Shown: positions 48,171-61,714 of the stretch, piece by piece
Numbering within the stretch: the stretch's first letter is position 1
Layout of the letters: every line of letters starts with the position of its first letter
Notes under the pieces: generated by a model
Seen by the model: only the letters and a program-made list of their open reading frames with translations
Told to the model about the DNA's origin: nothing
Database searches by the model: none
Made by a program: the position numbers and the translations under genes
Source: Podocnemis expansa
Lineage: Eukaryota; Chordata; Testudines; Podocnemididae
Reading direction: 5' to 3'
Assembly: GCA_007922195.1 (NCBI GenBank)
Contig: ML681981.1
Location: 11,601,598-11,665,597, forward strand
Length of the DNA stretch: 64,000 nt

Positions 48171-48737
48171 ATCCATGGACTGGTTATTTCGTAGCAATAA
48201 ACATCTGTTACTTGTCTTCTGTACCAGCAATGCCTATACATTTCCTCACATCCTATCTCCCTACTCTTAGATAGCTGTGGATTTCAAATCACACTCCAAA
48301 ACCTTTTAATCATTGTAGCTCTTCAGTAGTGGCTGATCATTCTAATCTGCTTAATATTGTAATTTTTGTTCTCTCAGTGTGCTTAATTTAAAGTCAGTTA
48401 TACAATTCTATCCTGGCAGCATTGATAAATGTACTAGAAGAATGCCAAAGTTTGCTTTTGGGAGACCTCTGTTAAGAAGGGTTTGACTGACCTTTACTGA
48501 AGATAAAAATAAATAGTAATGTGCTTTAATGTCAGCTATTTCCCCCTCCTGTGAAATCCTAGGCTTTCTACGCATCTCTTGCTATATCATTAACATGATA
48601 AAGGTAGTAAAGAGCTGGCTTCAGCATGTGCCAGCACACGAAGTAGCAAATAATTTAAAAAACTATTTTCCTGCATTATAAAAGCATGTTAAAAATCAAA
48701 CATGTCTGCTGGTTATCAGAAAACATAGCAGCTATAG

Positions 48738-48943
48738 CAGTGTTTCCCAACCAGTGTGCCACAGCACGTCAGGTTTGAGCAGGTGTGCCACAAAATGTTT
48801 TGAAAAACTACTCAAAGAGCTCTGGCCTGGCTAATTGACTAATGAATATTCATGAGTTCTTTTAGCAACTATATGGTGGTGCGCTTCAAATTAATTAAAG
48901 ATAGCAAGGTGTGCCACAGCAGAGAAAATGTTGGGAACCATTG
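48738..48943. mobile_element. hAT-type MITE (CAGTGTTTCCCAACC ends)
   Basis: The termini CAGTGTTTCCCAACCAGTG and TGTTGGGAACCATTG are inverted repeats. The flanking octamers AGCTATAG (48730-48737) and ATCTATAA (48944-48951) match at 6 of 8. The interior shares AATGAATATTCATGAGTTC and AAGGTGTGCCACAGCAGAG with the element at 7224-7393, so they are one family. Confidence 0.8.
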
Positions 48944-50862
48944 ATCTATAATAATAATAAAAGAAAAAGCAAGAGGTGGATTGTGAAATGAGCTTTGTTT
49001 GTTTGGGTAGAAAGAATGATTCTATTTCTAAACAAATTTGTTCTGAAAGTCACTTGAATGACTTTTCCAAAAGACACAGTTAATAAATGTCTACTACAAT
49101 TTTAAATTAGTGATATAATTTAACATCTAGCATCATTGCATTATAACTGTTCATGTTCTGCTTTAGTTTAAAATAGATAAAGGGGCAAGCCAATCCTAAA
49201 TTTATCTTTGTAACACCCTACTTTTCAGACTACAGGGAGGTGATTAGACACTATTTTATCTTCAGGATTTATTATCCTGACGAGCAGTAATTCCTTTTCC
49301 AGTTCTCACTACCTCATAAATATCATACCATAAATATTTCAGCACTGCCATGCTGCTTTGAAAGTGGTTATTATCTGGAGAAGTTATACAACAGATTTGA
49401 GTCGGTATGTTTATGTATTAAGTGTTTCACTTGAAGGGCGTGAAGGGAAAATATGGAACATGACAACGTATACTGTGTCACTGAACATCTTTGTTTCTAT
49501 ATTTTAAACAATCTATAAAAGGTGATTTAACAAATTTTAAGAATTAAAGCTTATGGGTAATGTTTTAAAGAAATAAGTAGTTTAGCCTTAAGCATCTGAT
49601 TTTTGCCCACTTACAGAGCATTGTGTAATGTGTACAGTATCATTACACACATTGGTTCCTTAAAATTCAGTTCACACATCTATCTGATACTGCTTTCTAT
49701 TCTGGTTTCCAAATGGCAATCTGTTTCTGTGTCAAGATTTTTCGTACATATCAATATAAACCCACTCCTCAGTACATGATATCCAGCTAGTGAACAAAAT
49801 TTTTTGACTGCTTCAGTTGCATACGGAGTAACTACAAAAACCCCATAAAGAATAAGGACTGTACAGTTCTACAAAACAGGCAGTATTATGCATTTATGGC
49901 AGCAAATATTTGTTCATCTATGTTACAGAAGTAACCATTGGCAGGGAGGAACATATAATTAATAAAATTTGGGGATAAAATGTGAGCCCAGGAACTACTT
50001 CCTTCCCATACATATTATAAATGTACCAGGAACCATGACCATATGTAGTATATAAATCAATGGATACTTGAACTTGAAAGAAGAGACTGTATGTGCAAAT
50101 CTATTTTCCTTTTTCAAATGGTAATTGAGAGGAAAATGAGTAGAAGAGAGCTATACCTCCAGCTGAAGCACTGAGGTCAGTATTATTTTATGAAACCTCG
50201 GAAAATATCTCCTCAGATGCTCTCTACAAACTTGTATTATTACATAAAATCCAAAGCTTTAGTTTAAATAACTGATCTCCTGAAATAAGGAGGAAGTAGC
50301 TCCAGGGCACAGAAGATTCTAGACATAATTGACCTTAAACAGTTTCCTTTATTTTGCTAACTGACAAATTATAGACTCCTCTTTGATTAATAAAAGATGA
50401 AAATGTCCGATTCCTGCTCCTCCCTAGATACATCTTCAGGAGTCTTTAGGTCATAAAAAGACAGAAGTACCTCCAAAAGCACCTCTGTTCCTTTGCTGAC
50501 ATGAATGAGCCATGAACTTCAAAATCTTCAATTAGCTAATTGGTATGTCAGTCAACATTAGCTACACACATGCAACAGAATTCTAAATAAATAGTCACCC
50601 ATTTTGTCTTTTTTAAAAAAAAGACATGCTTCTTGTTCAGTAATACACAGCATTAGTCTTATTTTTAGCACTCAAAATAAAACAGAATATACAACCTTTA
50701 AATAAAATAAAATAAAAGATATACAACACTTCTAATGTTTACACACGAAACCCAACAAAACACTGTAGGCCTTTAACACAGATTCAGAGTACTGAGATAA
50801 AAACAGATTTTAAGAACAGCTGTGTTTCATGTTTTTGTCTGGTAAATAAACCAGTCCCTGAT

Positions 50863-50898
<36 letters not shown>
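50863..50898. repeat. (GAT)n microsatellite
   Basis: About eleven uninterrupted ATG/GAT units. Confidence 0.9.
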
Positions 50899-53800
50899 GT
50901 CAATACTAATTACTATTCGATCATTCAATTAATCAAGAACAGGCCTATTTTTAGTATGGTTTTTTTTTTGCACTAGTATCAGGCACAGTGCAAACAAAAT
51001 ATCAAAAGTCCCAGGCTTGTCTTAAACAGATAACAATTTGATAGCCCTGTCTAAACACAACTATCAACCATATGCAATACTGCAGATTTTTTGTGCAAGC
51101 CTGTTTTGAAAGAATCTGAACTAAAATCACACAAATCAAGTAGGAAATATTCCTATTTATTATCACATAGCATTAGAAAGTTTCTAATTTTCATACAGTA
51201 CACAACAGCCACTTTTAGAAGCATAGCAAATTCCTTCTACCTATAAGTAATAGAACTTCAATAGCATGGATATCACCGCAATTACTTTGACAAAACTTGT
51301 GTAATATTTTGTGGAAAGTCTAGTATGCTTACAGTAAGTTCTGTCCAACATTTTAACTGGACAAATTGCTATCAAGTTTTGCTACAAGTGAATCTGACTC
51401 AGAAAGAATATTTAGTTAGCCCCATACAAAAGGATTGCCACCTTTAGATTCTCTTAACAAAGTATTCAAAAGTCAGAAAATTTCAAGTTTAAGTTTACTT
51501 ATGCAGCCTTAACTCTGACCTCTTGTGTATGAGCATTACAACATGGCCTTTCAGTTACATGAGCACATATAATTACTCAAATACAAAACAAATACTTTTT
51601 TTTTTCCTCCTTACAAGCTGGTATCTCCTTCAGTTAAATTTTTTTCAAATGAAATTCTGCAAGAATGATCATGTAAAGATCACAAACATTACCAGAGTGT
51701 AACACTTAAAGGGTCTTATTTTCATGCCTGAATATGCAATTTTGAAGTTCTTTAGCATAGAAATCATGAGATAGTGATAATGAAAAAATAGCTCACATCT
51801 GAATAATGCATTTTTTTGCATAAAAGCTTAACAAATGCCTGATCTTAGGTCAAGTTAACTACGAATGAGCCTTAACATGCTTTAAACGGTTTTATTATTT
51901 CTTTCCCTCTGTCCTGAGCTAAAAGACCTTTTTAACTATATGAATGGTATCTTGTTACTTTTAAAGAAATACATAATTGTCAGAGAAGAAATAGACAGAC
52001 ATCTGAAGGTTCCCAACACGTTCCAAATTCTAGAAGAAGGACCAGTCCTTCTCTCACCATTCTTTGTTTAGATATCTATTCAATGATTTGAATAAGACTA
52101 ATACCTATTCATACAAACTAAAAAATTAACTAATGTTGTATCAGAAATAAGATGCAATGCACCAAAAATTTTCAATATATACTTAGTATCAAAATAGATG
52201 GTTCAATTAATCACCTAATAAACAACACAGAAACTTACACAAATGATGCTACAATGATATTCTCTGCCCATGCAGGTATACCTCCTTGCTGAAAGAATCA
52301 TGGCTACATAAAGAAGCTATAAAAGAAAAAAGTTTAGCTGGCAAAGTGAGACCATAAAACTTGAACATCTCCAAAATAAGTGTCTCCAAATTGTTTCAGG
52401 AAAACTGATCTTTGAGCAAACTAGACATTATGGTTCCATTACTGTCTTTAATGCACCTATGAGCAATGTGCAAAGTAATAAATTGCTTGGTCATCCTGGG
52501 AACAATAAAATGCTATAACCAGATAATATTTTATGACATTTCTGTTAAAAATTCACAGTGTTCAAACAAAGTTTTTGGTAATAAAGTAAATGTTTGCAGA
52601 GAAGATATTTTTACTAACAAAAAATAGGTCTAGAAAATCATAGGGCTCATATATTAGTAGAACAAAAAGACTTGTATAAAGCTTATTTTTAGCAATTGCA
52701 AAGTTTGGGGACTTAAGATACAAAACTTTTGTTTTGCTAATATTTAAATTTTAAAGTATGCGGGACAGTGCTTAAAGTAAGTGAGGATATTCTAAGCTTT
52801 TAGAGTTAAGATACTGATTTTATAACTAACCTTAATATTGTTTAAAATTAAAATCAAATTAGGGAAAACTTTTCCTACACTGAAGAAAAAGATGAGGTTA
52901 ACTTAAGTTTAATTTGAGGAAAGTTTAAGAAGAAAGATGACTAATGCTTCCAGAAGATAATCACCAAGTTACAATAAATATGAGAAATCTTTACCTATTG
53001 TTAAGTGCTTTAAGAATTTACAGAAAGTTGACCCCAGAGACTTTTTAAACAACTGTTTTAGTGCATATTTTAATGAGCAATGCTAATGAAGAAATAAAGG
53101 ATTTCCTAGAAAAGACCTGGGAACCCTTAGAAAGATGGCTTTTTTGAAGTTTGAAGCCACCTACTGGATGTGTAGGAAACTTGCCATGATAGTTAAGTGG
53201 TCCAGTTCATGAATAATCACATATAGTAAAAGAAAATACTTCACCAAAATTTAAAAGGGCTAATAGGAAATTGCTAGGTATTTTTGGGTAGACAAGCCCT
53301 TTAACTCAGACTGGAATAGGAACTGTACAACAAGATAATTGTTTCCAGTTCACTGTTCTCTTTCCAAGAAAGTCAGTTCTCCACTTGAGAGGTCCATTTT
53401 TCATTGCAGAACTTAAAATCCCAAACCTTGAGGCACTCGAGAGACTTCCTATTCACATAAGCATTGTTCAGTAACTTTGCTTTCCCAAGAGTTTCTTTTA
53501 ACCAGAAGTTCTTTATGGAACACAAGTTTTGAAGTGTTAGAAGTTCAAAGTCCCAAATATAAGCAACCTTAGGAAAGAGGGTTGTTTCCTGAAGATAAAG
53601 ATAGCAAAAAAGAATCATAACTGCACCAGAAATTCCCCCTACAACAGAAGAAAAGGTTAGATAAATCCCACTGTGCCCTAAAACAAAGCATCAGTATTTA
53701 CTACTAAGATTCCACAGAGAATTTCTATACTTTGAAAAATGCAAGAAACTGGCATTCAAGTGAAAAAAAAATACTGCCTTTCTTTAGCTTTAATTCCACT

Positions 53801-53949
53801 ATAGTTTGTATTCTTATTCCATAAATCCAGTTCATTATTCTGGATCTTTGAACTGAAAATTCCAAATTTATATTCTTAACTTCCATAGATATTTGTAGAC
53901 TGGATGTATAAATAGTAAGTACCAACTAAGATTATATTGGAAGTAGGAA

Positions 53950-55595
53950 AGAAATAAAGTAACCTTAAGGTTTGAAATTTTCTCTCAAGAATTGTAATTG
54001 GATTCAGTTACAAGATTTGAGCTTAAACAACTTGTAACAAAGTATTCATGCCTAAATTCAGTAGTTTATTCTTCACCTAGAGAAGGCTAACTGTGAAGAA
54101 TTGCATTTTTTTAATATGAAGTCTGATCAGACAGTTCAGATTACCAATGCTTTTTTTGTTGGTGGTGCTTAAAGAACAAACCTTGAACTCGTGTTATGTT
54201 AAAAAATATGCAATAGTACTGTATGTTAGATGTCTGAAAATTCACAGTATTTTGGTTAAATTGTTTTGTTCACATAATTTCTACTCTAAATGAGAACTAC
54301 CAATTTTATTCATTATTGTTCTGATTGCTAATCCCTTTGCATCTATGCTATCTTTGTGTGTCTGAGTGAGTTGCTTGCTAATCAGAAAAGGATCCTCAGA
54401 TCTCTCTACCTTGTAATATTAATGAGAGTGCTAAAAGCAAATTTAATTTCAACCTTTATTAGTGCATTATATATTTTAGAGTATTTTGACACAAACTAAT
54501 TGTGTTTCTAACTATAAATTTAAACTTCAAAATAGTTTCATTTCCATTTTTTGTATGTGGTAACTTAAATTGTTACTGTTTTACCTTGCTATTTCAAATA
54601 GTAAGGTGAATGCATACCTTAAAAATTTCTTTATCAGTTTTGCTAGGTTTATATTTTATATGTGAGAGCTTTGTCTATGATTATCTGTCCCTAAAAGTCT
54701 TTTTTATAGCACATTAATTGAATGACAGCAGCACTACCTCCAATTTTTCCTAAATTGTTCACCTTACATAGAATTTAATGTACAATCTTACATTTTACTT
54801 GCGTAGACTCTGTTACCATCCTTCACCATTTCCAGATGTTAGTCTATTAACGCCATTAAACCCAAAACTAATTTACTCACTCTTCAGTGTGATGGTAACA
54901 GTCACAGTGTATGTGCTTGTTCTAGCTTTGCTTTCTATGTTGTCATAGTAACACTTCAGCTAGGAACATGTGTCTCAACACTGCTTAATTTTGAACTACA
55001 GTGATTGTATTATTGAATTTGCTATAAGAATCATGCTAACAATACTGTTTCCTTAAGATAACAGTAACCATTTTGCTAGATTTTGTTTATGTTGTTGCTA
55101 CTTTCAAGTATATTGTCCTGTCCAATCTATTTTGTTTCATCCAAATTTGTTCTCTATTACAAAAGTTTTGATATCAAGTTGAATATATTATAGCTGTAAT
55201 CTAGTTGCTTGGTTAAATTCATAGTGGCCATTATGACATTATGTCAAATTTAATGGTTGAATTATGTTAATAATGCTTAGCTATTAGTTCCTATTAATTA
55301 GGGCACACAGCCTATTGATGCTAGCGATTCAATAAATATTGTGGCTGATGCTCAGAGCTTTTGAATTTTTTATTCAAGTTTACAATATTAGTAAAATGAG
55401 TATAGTTAACCATTCCTGTTTTAATTTATTTTTATACTGTTTCATTTCATATTTAAGATGTTACTTTAAAATATTGCTACATTGTACAGCTTTTTATTTA
55501 GTGTAATTTATTTGCATAATCCTTGCTTTAATTGTTTATTGATTTACTTCATCATTGTAAATTATTTAAATAAAATGTTCATTTAAAAGTCACGT
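53950..55595. other. T-rich, 3'-UTR-like stretch of unknown origin
   Basis: The plus strand is noticeably T-rich, opposite to the A-rich DNA before it (about 49.9-53 kb). It contains AU-rich-element-like motifs (TTTATTTAGTG, AATTTATTTGC). It ends with AATAAAATG at about 55570 followed by CATTTAAAAGTC, like a plus-strand poly(A) site. No coding frame, known repeat or target duplication was found. It could be a retroposed 3' UTR, a non-coding transcript, or chance. Confidence 0.25.
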
Positions 55596-55904
55596 TCACC
55601 TGGTTTCTGGGTGTGGGGGAGTCTCTCAGTGTTCAGGAAGAAACATCTTTGGTACATTTTGATACATCAGTATCCATATAGATAAGTTACATGGCATAAT
55701 TGGCTAAAAACAAATTTAAAATCCTCTAAAAATTGCACTAACAATCCTAAACTGTCAAAGTTCTAGGGAAGCAAGAGGACACTTCATGTTCCAACTTTCT
55801 ACCACAGGCTCTGGGAATAAACCGAGTGCCAGTTGGAGTTGCTTCACCTCTTATAAATTTACTGTAGGTGTTGGGATAATTTTTGTGTTACCATTCGCTG
55901 TTAA

Positions 55905-56850
55905 AACATTGTACAGCGCTTCCCCAGAGGAAGCTGTCAGAAGTTAAGAAGTTTCTGTAAGTTAAGAACACGGGTTTGTGAATAGAGGCTAACTAAGTAG
56001 CCACTGCAGGATCTGGGCAGTCTGCAGAGAGCTCAGGTCTGCCTGGCAGCAGCAGGGTCCTGAGAGGGAACAAGCAGGCTGGAAGGTTCTGAGGTGCCTG
56101 CTCAGAAGGGGGAGAACTCTCTCGAACTTTGGGGGACTTGACATGACTGAAAGGGCGCGAAAGAGGGGACGTGCCACGGGCCCCTCTGATTGGCCAGCAA
56201 AACATATTTAAGGGGGTTTTCCCGCCAGACTGGGGAGAGCCTTGTCGGTGTGTGAACTGCTTGATGTGCCTGAAGAATGATTAAAAGCCTCCCTGAGGTG
56301 TGGAGAACTGGAGTTGGCTTAAGTCTCTGACTCAGGGGGCCAGAGACTCGGACACCCACCCTCGAGGTTGTAGGCTGAAGAGGACCTTCTTCTGGAAGCC
56401 CCCGAAGAGGCAGAGGCCAGGACTTTGGTAAGAAGCTGCCCTGCTTGTATAGACTTTGTGAGAGGGGTGAGAGACTTTTAATACAGGACCCTGGGGCACC
56501 AGAGCTCTGAAACAGACGACCCAAGCCAGGACCTGGGAACAGGGGATCAACGGCAGAACCAGCCAAAGAAAAACTGTGAGCAACTCCTAGGTGCCGGAAG
56601 GGCACCAAGAAGGAGAGGGATTCCCCTCCCCCTCCCCCATCCTTCATGGTTATGTTTGAGTGTTGTTAATTTAGTGGGGTTCATGTTATATTTACCTTGT
56701 GTTAATTTAGTGGGGTTTATCCTCCCTTGAATAAACTATTGTGTTTGGACTTCAAGTGTCTGTCTCTGGTGGGGTGACCTCCTCAGACCTTAAGGGTGAC
56801 AGGGTGATAGACACCTGAAAGGTGGGTACGAACCTGCGGGAACCCAGGTT
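55905..56850 (+). mobile_element. Possible solo LTR (retrotransposon or endogenous retrovirus)
   Basis: A sharp GC-rich island in AT-rich DNA. It contains a promoter-like CATATTTAAGGG near 56200 after CTCTGATTGGCCAGC (a CCAAT box on the minus strand). A poly(A) signal AATAAAC lies at about 56731, followed by the GT-rich GTGTCTGTCTCTGGTGGGG. This promoter-to-poly(A) layout is typical of an LTR. Two copies of GTTAATTTAGTGGGGTT lie at about 56669 and 56701. I could not fix TG/CA ends or a short duplication, and no internal retroviral genes are present. The 181-codon minus frame here is not a recognisable protein. Confidence 0.45.
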
Positions 56851-59454
56851 ATTTATTCAATACTTGGGGTCCAAAGGAAAATTTCCTTTACATAGGGGTT
56901 GAAAGATGGTGCACTGCACAGTCCCAGTAGACGTTGCTGGCTAAGAGATTATGGGCTCATCTACAAGAGATGCATATATTTACAGTCAGACCACATGGAA
57001 AAACACTCAAAAGAATTTAAACTGCTGATATCTGGACTGTGTCTGTGGATGGACAGCTTCAGTTTTCACTCTGTCAATATGGTGCATGATCACCAAGCCT
57101 TTTTAAATAAAGATATTTGTAGTGTTTTTGAGGACTTAACTGTATTAATATCAGACTGTTTAGATAAAAAAACTGCAGTTGTAGTATAGACAGACTGTTA
57201 TATCATGCAAGAGATCACCTCGTGCCTACAAAATCCAGGGGAAAAAATTATAGGAAGATTAACTTTATATCACAAAATGCCTGCCTGATGCCTTGCAAGC
57301 TACATTTTGACACTATTATTCAAGTTGTGCACACAATCATTTTTGCCTGTGCACCAGAAGAAACACTGCAAGAGATAATCACCAAAAGAAATTGTCCAAT
57401 ATAGGCAAAAAGATTTCAATCACCAAATGTTTTCTAAACAGTATAAAAATATTAAAGCAAATTGAAAGTGATGGCAGTATCCTTTTAAGGTTCATTACAA
57501 GACTAACTGGAAAAATCTCCTTTAGTATTCAGAAACAGTAATGAATTCCAGAAGTGCTTTGCAGAAAGGACTCCTGTTAAGCAGAATACATTGTATTAAA
57601 TATTCAGCAAATATTGACCAATGGCTTCTCTTGGATTTTAACACATGGGTTTACACTCATAGTAATCCAATCTTAAAACTTTGGTACATTGACTCTTCCT
57701 AGTAAAGTAGATGATAACTTCACAAAACTGCTTTGTGCAGTTCCATGCAACATTTTCTTGCTGGTGAAAACAGGATACTGATTTCCCCCACTGAGCAGTG
57801 GCAACAGGAATGGAGAATGGCGGATGGTCTATTTCACCCAAATCCTTCAGAAGCACTGGAAAGTGACTGGTGGGAGAGGACACCAAGATGAAATTATTGG
57901 AAGATAGGGAGGACCCTGGGGTAACCACACTCATTTGTCCCTTCCCCCATTCACTTAATCTCTTTTGCCTTTGTGTCTAATTCACTTTTACCTCAATAGC
58001 TCCCACAGTTCTAATCACATCTATTTCTTTTTCAGTCCCTGGAATCCATCTGTCACTCTCCATCTCCTCTTCTTCTAAGTGGAGAATGGAAGAAGTCAGA
58101 AGCTGCCTTCCTTCCCTCCTTCTCCTATTTTTGCTAGCCATGATCCAGGGAAGGGAGTAGCATTCAGGGTCCCTTTTTAGAAAGTACCAATAGTCAGGTG
58201 AATTCCACACCCATTTTAATCTTTGGAAAAATAAATGCTTGTCACAAAGAAACAAGAAAGAAGGGAGATATTCTTTTTAAGCTTGTAAGCTAGTATGACA
58301 AATAATGAAAAGTAAAACTGCTTTAAAAACAGCGTGGCACTATCAGTTTAACACAAACTAGGCAAGAAACAAATTAATTGCTGTATTTGGTGTGGTACTC
58401 AAGTTAAAAACATTAGATTCAAGATTTACAGACCAATGTTCAAAAACATCATATTTAAATAAAAATGTTCTTTCAATAGTCCAGATTTTGCCTAAATAAA
58501 ACAGATTACCCAGTTTAAAGTGTCTGTCTGAGTTATATGTATATGTTGCTGCAGTCAGTATTTTTCTTTAAAAAATTTCTTTATTTCTTGAAATCTCATG
58601 GATACTCAAAAGAAGCCCTTAAGCATAAACAGTATTTAATTCCCAAAACTTCAATGAAAGTCAAGCAAATGTGCTCCAATCTGAGCATCTGTTTCCCCAA
58701 GACTATCACATGGCATTTATCATTTTACCAGTGTCCTTAAGCATTTGTGTAGGATAAGTATGCAAGTCAGTTAAAGAATCTTCAAGCAGCACTAATAGCC
58801 TGGCCGTATTCAGAAGCAAAGCATTTGATTCACCTTATGGGAGGCACTGATAAAAAGCCACCACTGAGCATTTTCAACACAAAGCAGAAAAGTGCCATGC
58901 AAAAGCAGCAATTTAAATGTGTTAGGGACTAGAAATAGCAGCCTCTTACATTGTCAGCTGCTGCTCTTGTTCAATGCATAGTCTGCACATTTAGTGACAA
59001 AACAGCTGTGTATCACCACACTACCCTCATTCCCCAGCAATCTAGATTCTGCATTTATCAAAGACAACATGCATACTATAGGGATTGCTGTTTTTTACTC
59101 AGGTTTTTTGTTTTATTTTTAAAAGATCAGTAAAATGTGATCTTTTGATTCATAGCCAAGCTCATTTAAAAATAGAAGCCAGGTGCCTATTTACTCATCT
59201 ATGCAGCAAAATGGGTTTAGAAAAACTCTTTAAAATATATGCAGACAATTACAGCATTTTGTGGTGTTAAAGGCCATGTGGACCCTAGGCTGGAGCTGGG
59301 TTCTATCCACAGCCTCATGACTAGCAGCTGAATCTCCCCAAAAAAATCATGAGGTCTGTTGTGAGTTCAAACTAGTTAGATTCACTCCACTTACTTCTGG
59401 TACTGCAGTAATTGAGGGTGTTACACAGAAGGTCATCCATCATATGTGACACTG

Positions 59455-60370
59455 GAGAAAAGTCAAATTAATTCTTTGCATTGGCCTCTATTGCAAAGGA
59501 TATGGGAGAGATTCTTGCATGCAAACCATTCCCTTTTAGGTGACATATCTGAGGCACTGTCCCAGACTGAGGTGTCAGTAGAGGAGGTTTTGGAACAAAT
59601 TGATAAATTAAATAGTAATAAGTCAGCAGGATCAGATGGCATTCATTTAAGAGTTGTGAAAGAACTCAAACAGGAAATTGCAGAACTGTGGTACATAACC
59701 TATCACTTAAATCAGCCTCTGTACTTGACGACAAGAGAGTAGCCAACGTAACACCAATTTTTTTTCTTTTTAAGGATCTAAAGATCCTGGCAATCACAGG
59801 CCAGTAAAGCTAACTTCAGTACTATGCAAATTAGCTTAAACTATACTAAAGAACAACTATCATATGCTGAAATACAACCTACTGAGAAAGAGACTTTTGT
59901 AAAGGGAAATCACACCTCACTAATCTATTAGAATGCTTTGATGTTCTCAACAAGCATGGTACAGTCCATCTAGTAGGACCGGAATTTCAAGAAGCCTTTG
60001 ACAAGGTCACTCATCAAAAGCTAAGCAAGGTAGGCATTCATGGGACATAAAGTAAGATGCTCTCATGGATTAGCAACTGGTTAAAAAATAGAAAACAAAG
60101 GATAGGGATATACATGGTCAGTTTTCAAGTGGAGAGAGGCAATAGAAGGGTGCCCCAAGGGTCTGTATTGGGACCTGTTCTGCTTTTCATAAATGATCTG
60201 GAAAAGGCAGTGAGCAATGAGGTTTGCAAAATTTGCAGATGCAAAAATCACTCTAGATAGTTAAATCCAAAATTGATTATTAAGAGTTATAAAGGGATAT
60301 ACTGGGCAACTGGATAACAAAATGGCAAATGAAATTCAAAGTTAAGTGTCTAGTAATGCACATCCTATGT
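59455..60370 (+). pseudogene. LINE reverse transcriptase fragment (CR1/L2 clade), decayed
   Basis: The plus strand translates over several frames to LINE ORF2 pieces. These are EEVLEQIDKLNSNKSAGSDG (the NKSAGPDGI motif), then FQEAFDKVTHQKL (the FxKAFDxV RT motif), SWISNWLKNRKQRI, and RVPQGSVLGPVL (the VPQGSVLGP motif) with FINDLEKAV. The FADD catalytic box is degraded (KICRC). Stops and frameshifts separate the pieces. It is a dead non-LTR retrotransposon copy. Confidence 0.85.
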
Positions 60371-61183
60371 ATATCTTGGGTTATTTTTCTCAAAGTGAGT
60401 ACATCTAAATTAGCTATCACCACCTCAGAGAACTCTGAGGTAGCACATAACATTGGGAGATTACTGGAAGAAAATCAAAAGGGGAAAGTATTATAGTTGA
60501 AGGGGGTTTGAACTTGTGCAAAATGGGTTTCACAAATTCTGTGCACTCATGCACAATTTGAGAAAAAGTGTGTTTTTCCTTTAAAAGCCCTTTTTTCTTT
60601 TTACAGAAAAAGATACAATATGCTTGATCGTAAGGCTCAGCATACTGCAAGTGAATCCTAAAGACAGGCATGCTGGAGATGTCTGATGCTGAAGCCCTGG
60701 CTGATAACTAAGAACCCAGTTATAAATACTCAGGAACAGTTGGAACCGACTGTTTAGCACTTTCAGACAGACATTCTAGGGCAACTGGCAGGGCCTTTGA
60801 AAGCTGTTTCCCATAATAGAATCACGACAGAAATAGAAGCGAGGCTACATTCCCTTGTCTTCTGTTAAAATAGATCTCACTCAAAAACACTTTTACAAGT
60901 CTGGCAGACTGGTTTAGCCTCCTGGAATACAGAACAAATCTGACCACAACTAACAGTCATGCTAATCTGCACCAAGTTTTTAATTAAATTAGTTATTCAC
61001 AAAGTCACAGAAATCAAATGAAGTTGTGGAGATTTAGCTTGATATCAGGTCAAGTAGGAACTTTTTTTTTTGCTTCTTGATATACTAGGGGTAGCAGAGT
61101 CTCACAAGGAATAACCTAAACCTGTGTAAGGTACTACATTGGTAAACTGCAACTTCCAGGAGCTACACTCAAAGGCATATGTT

Positions 61184-61714
61184 CAGGGGTTAATGTATAA
61201 TTTGGGGAGTCCCGGAACGCTCCAGCACCAGGGGGCCCCCTCCCGTGTGGGTAAGCATTCCTGGACCCCAGGCTCCTGACCCCTCATGCCAGCACCCTAC
61301 CCGCTGTTCCCAATACCACCACCACCCCGCAGCGCAAGGCGGGCTGCCCCTGCACTCACCAGTTGCAGCGGAGCCCCAAGTCTGGGCAGTGGCATGGCTG
61401 GGCTGGAGGCAACAGGCCCCAGGTTTGGGGCTGGGCTTCAGTCCCCCAGCAATGCCCCTGGCCCTGCCCACCAGAACGCAGCCAAATGCCACTCCGGGAC
61501 CTGCTATTATTAGGGGTGCAGCATTCAGGGCCCTAAAAATAGAACATGGAACCAGAATGGTGAGTTCTGGGGCCTGCTATTTTTCAGTGGTTGCCCCTGG
61601 AACGCGGTGTTCTGGCTCCACGTTTTATTTTTAGGTGCCCCACAATGCTGAGCCCCTAAACATAGTGGACCCTGGAACGGCATTCCCCCGTGTTCCGCCT
61701 TCATTTAACCCCTG
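61184..61714. mobile_element. Non-autonomous hAT element, GC-rich
   Basis: The termini CAGGGGTTAA and TTAACCCCTG are exact 10-bp inverted repeats, flanked by perfect octamers CATATGTT (61176-61183 and 61715-61722). The interior is GC-rich with repeated CTGGAACG and CTATTTTTAG modules. Open frames at 61190-61634 on both strands lack transposase motifs. It shares an interior segment with the 19.3-kb hAT element. Confidence 0.9.

Noticed and set aside
56102..56647. 181-codon open frame on the minus strand
   Set aside because: Low-complexity Ser/Pro/Leu-rich translation from a GC-rich LTR-like island; no domain, and the opposite strand has the promoter-like and poly(A) signals.
61190..61634. Overlapping 100- and 129-codon frames on both strands
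   Set aside because: Inside the hAT element at 61184-61714; no protein motif.
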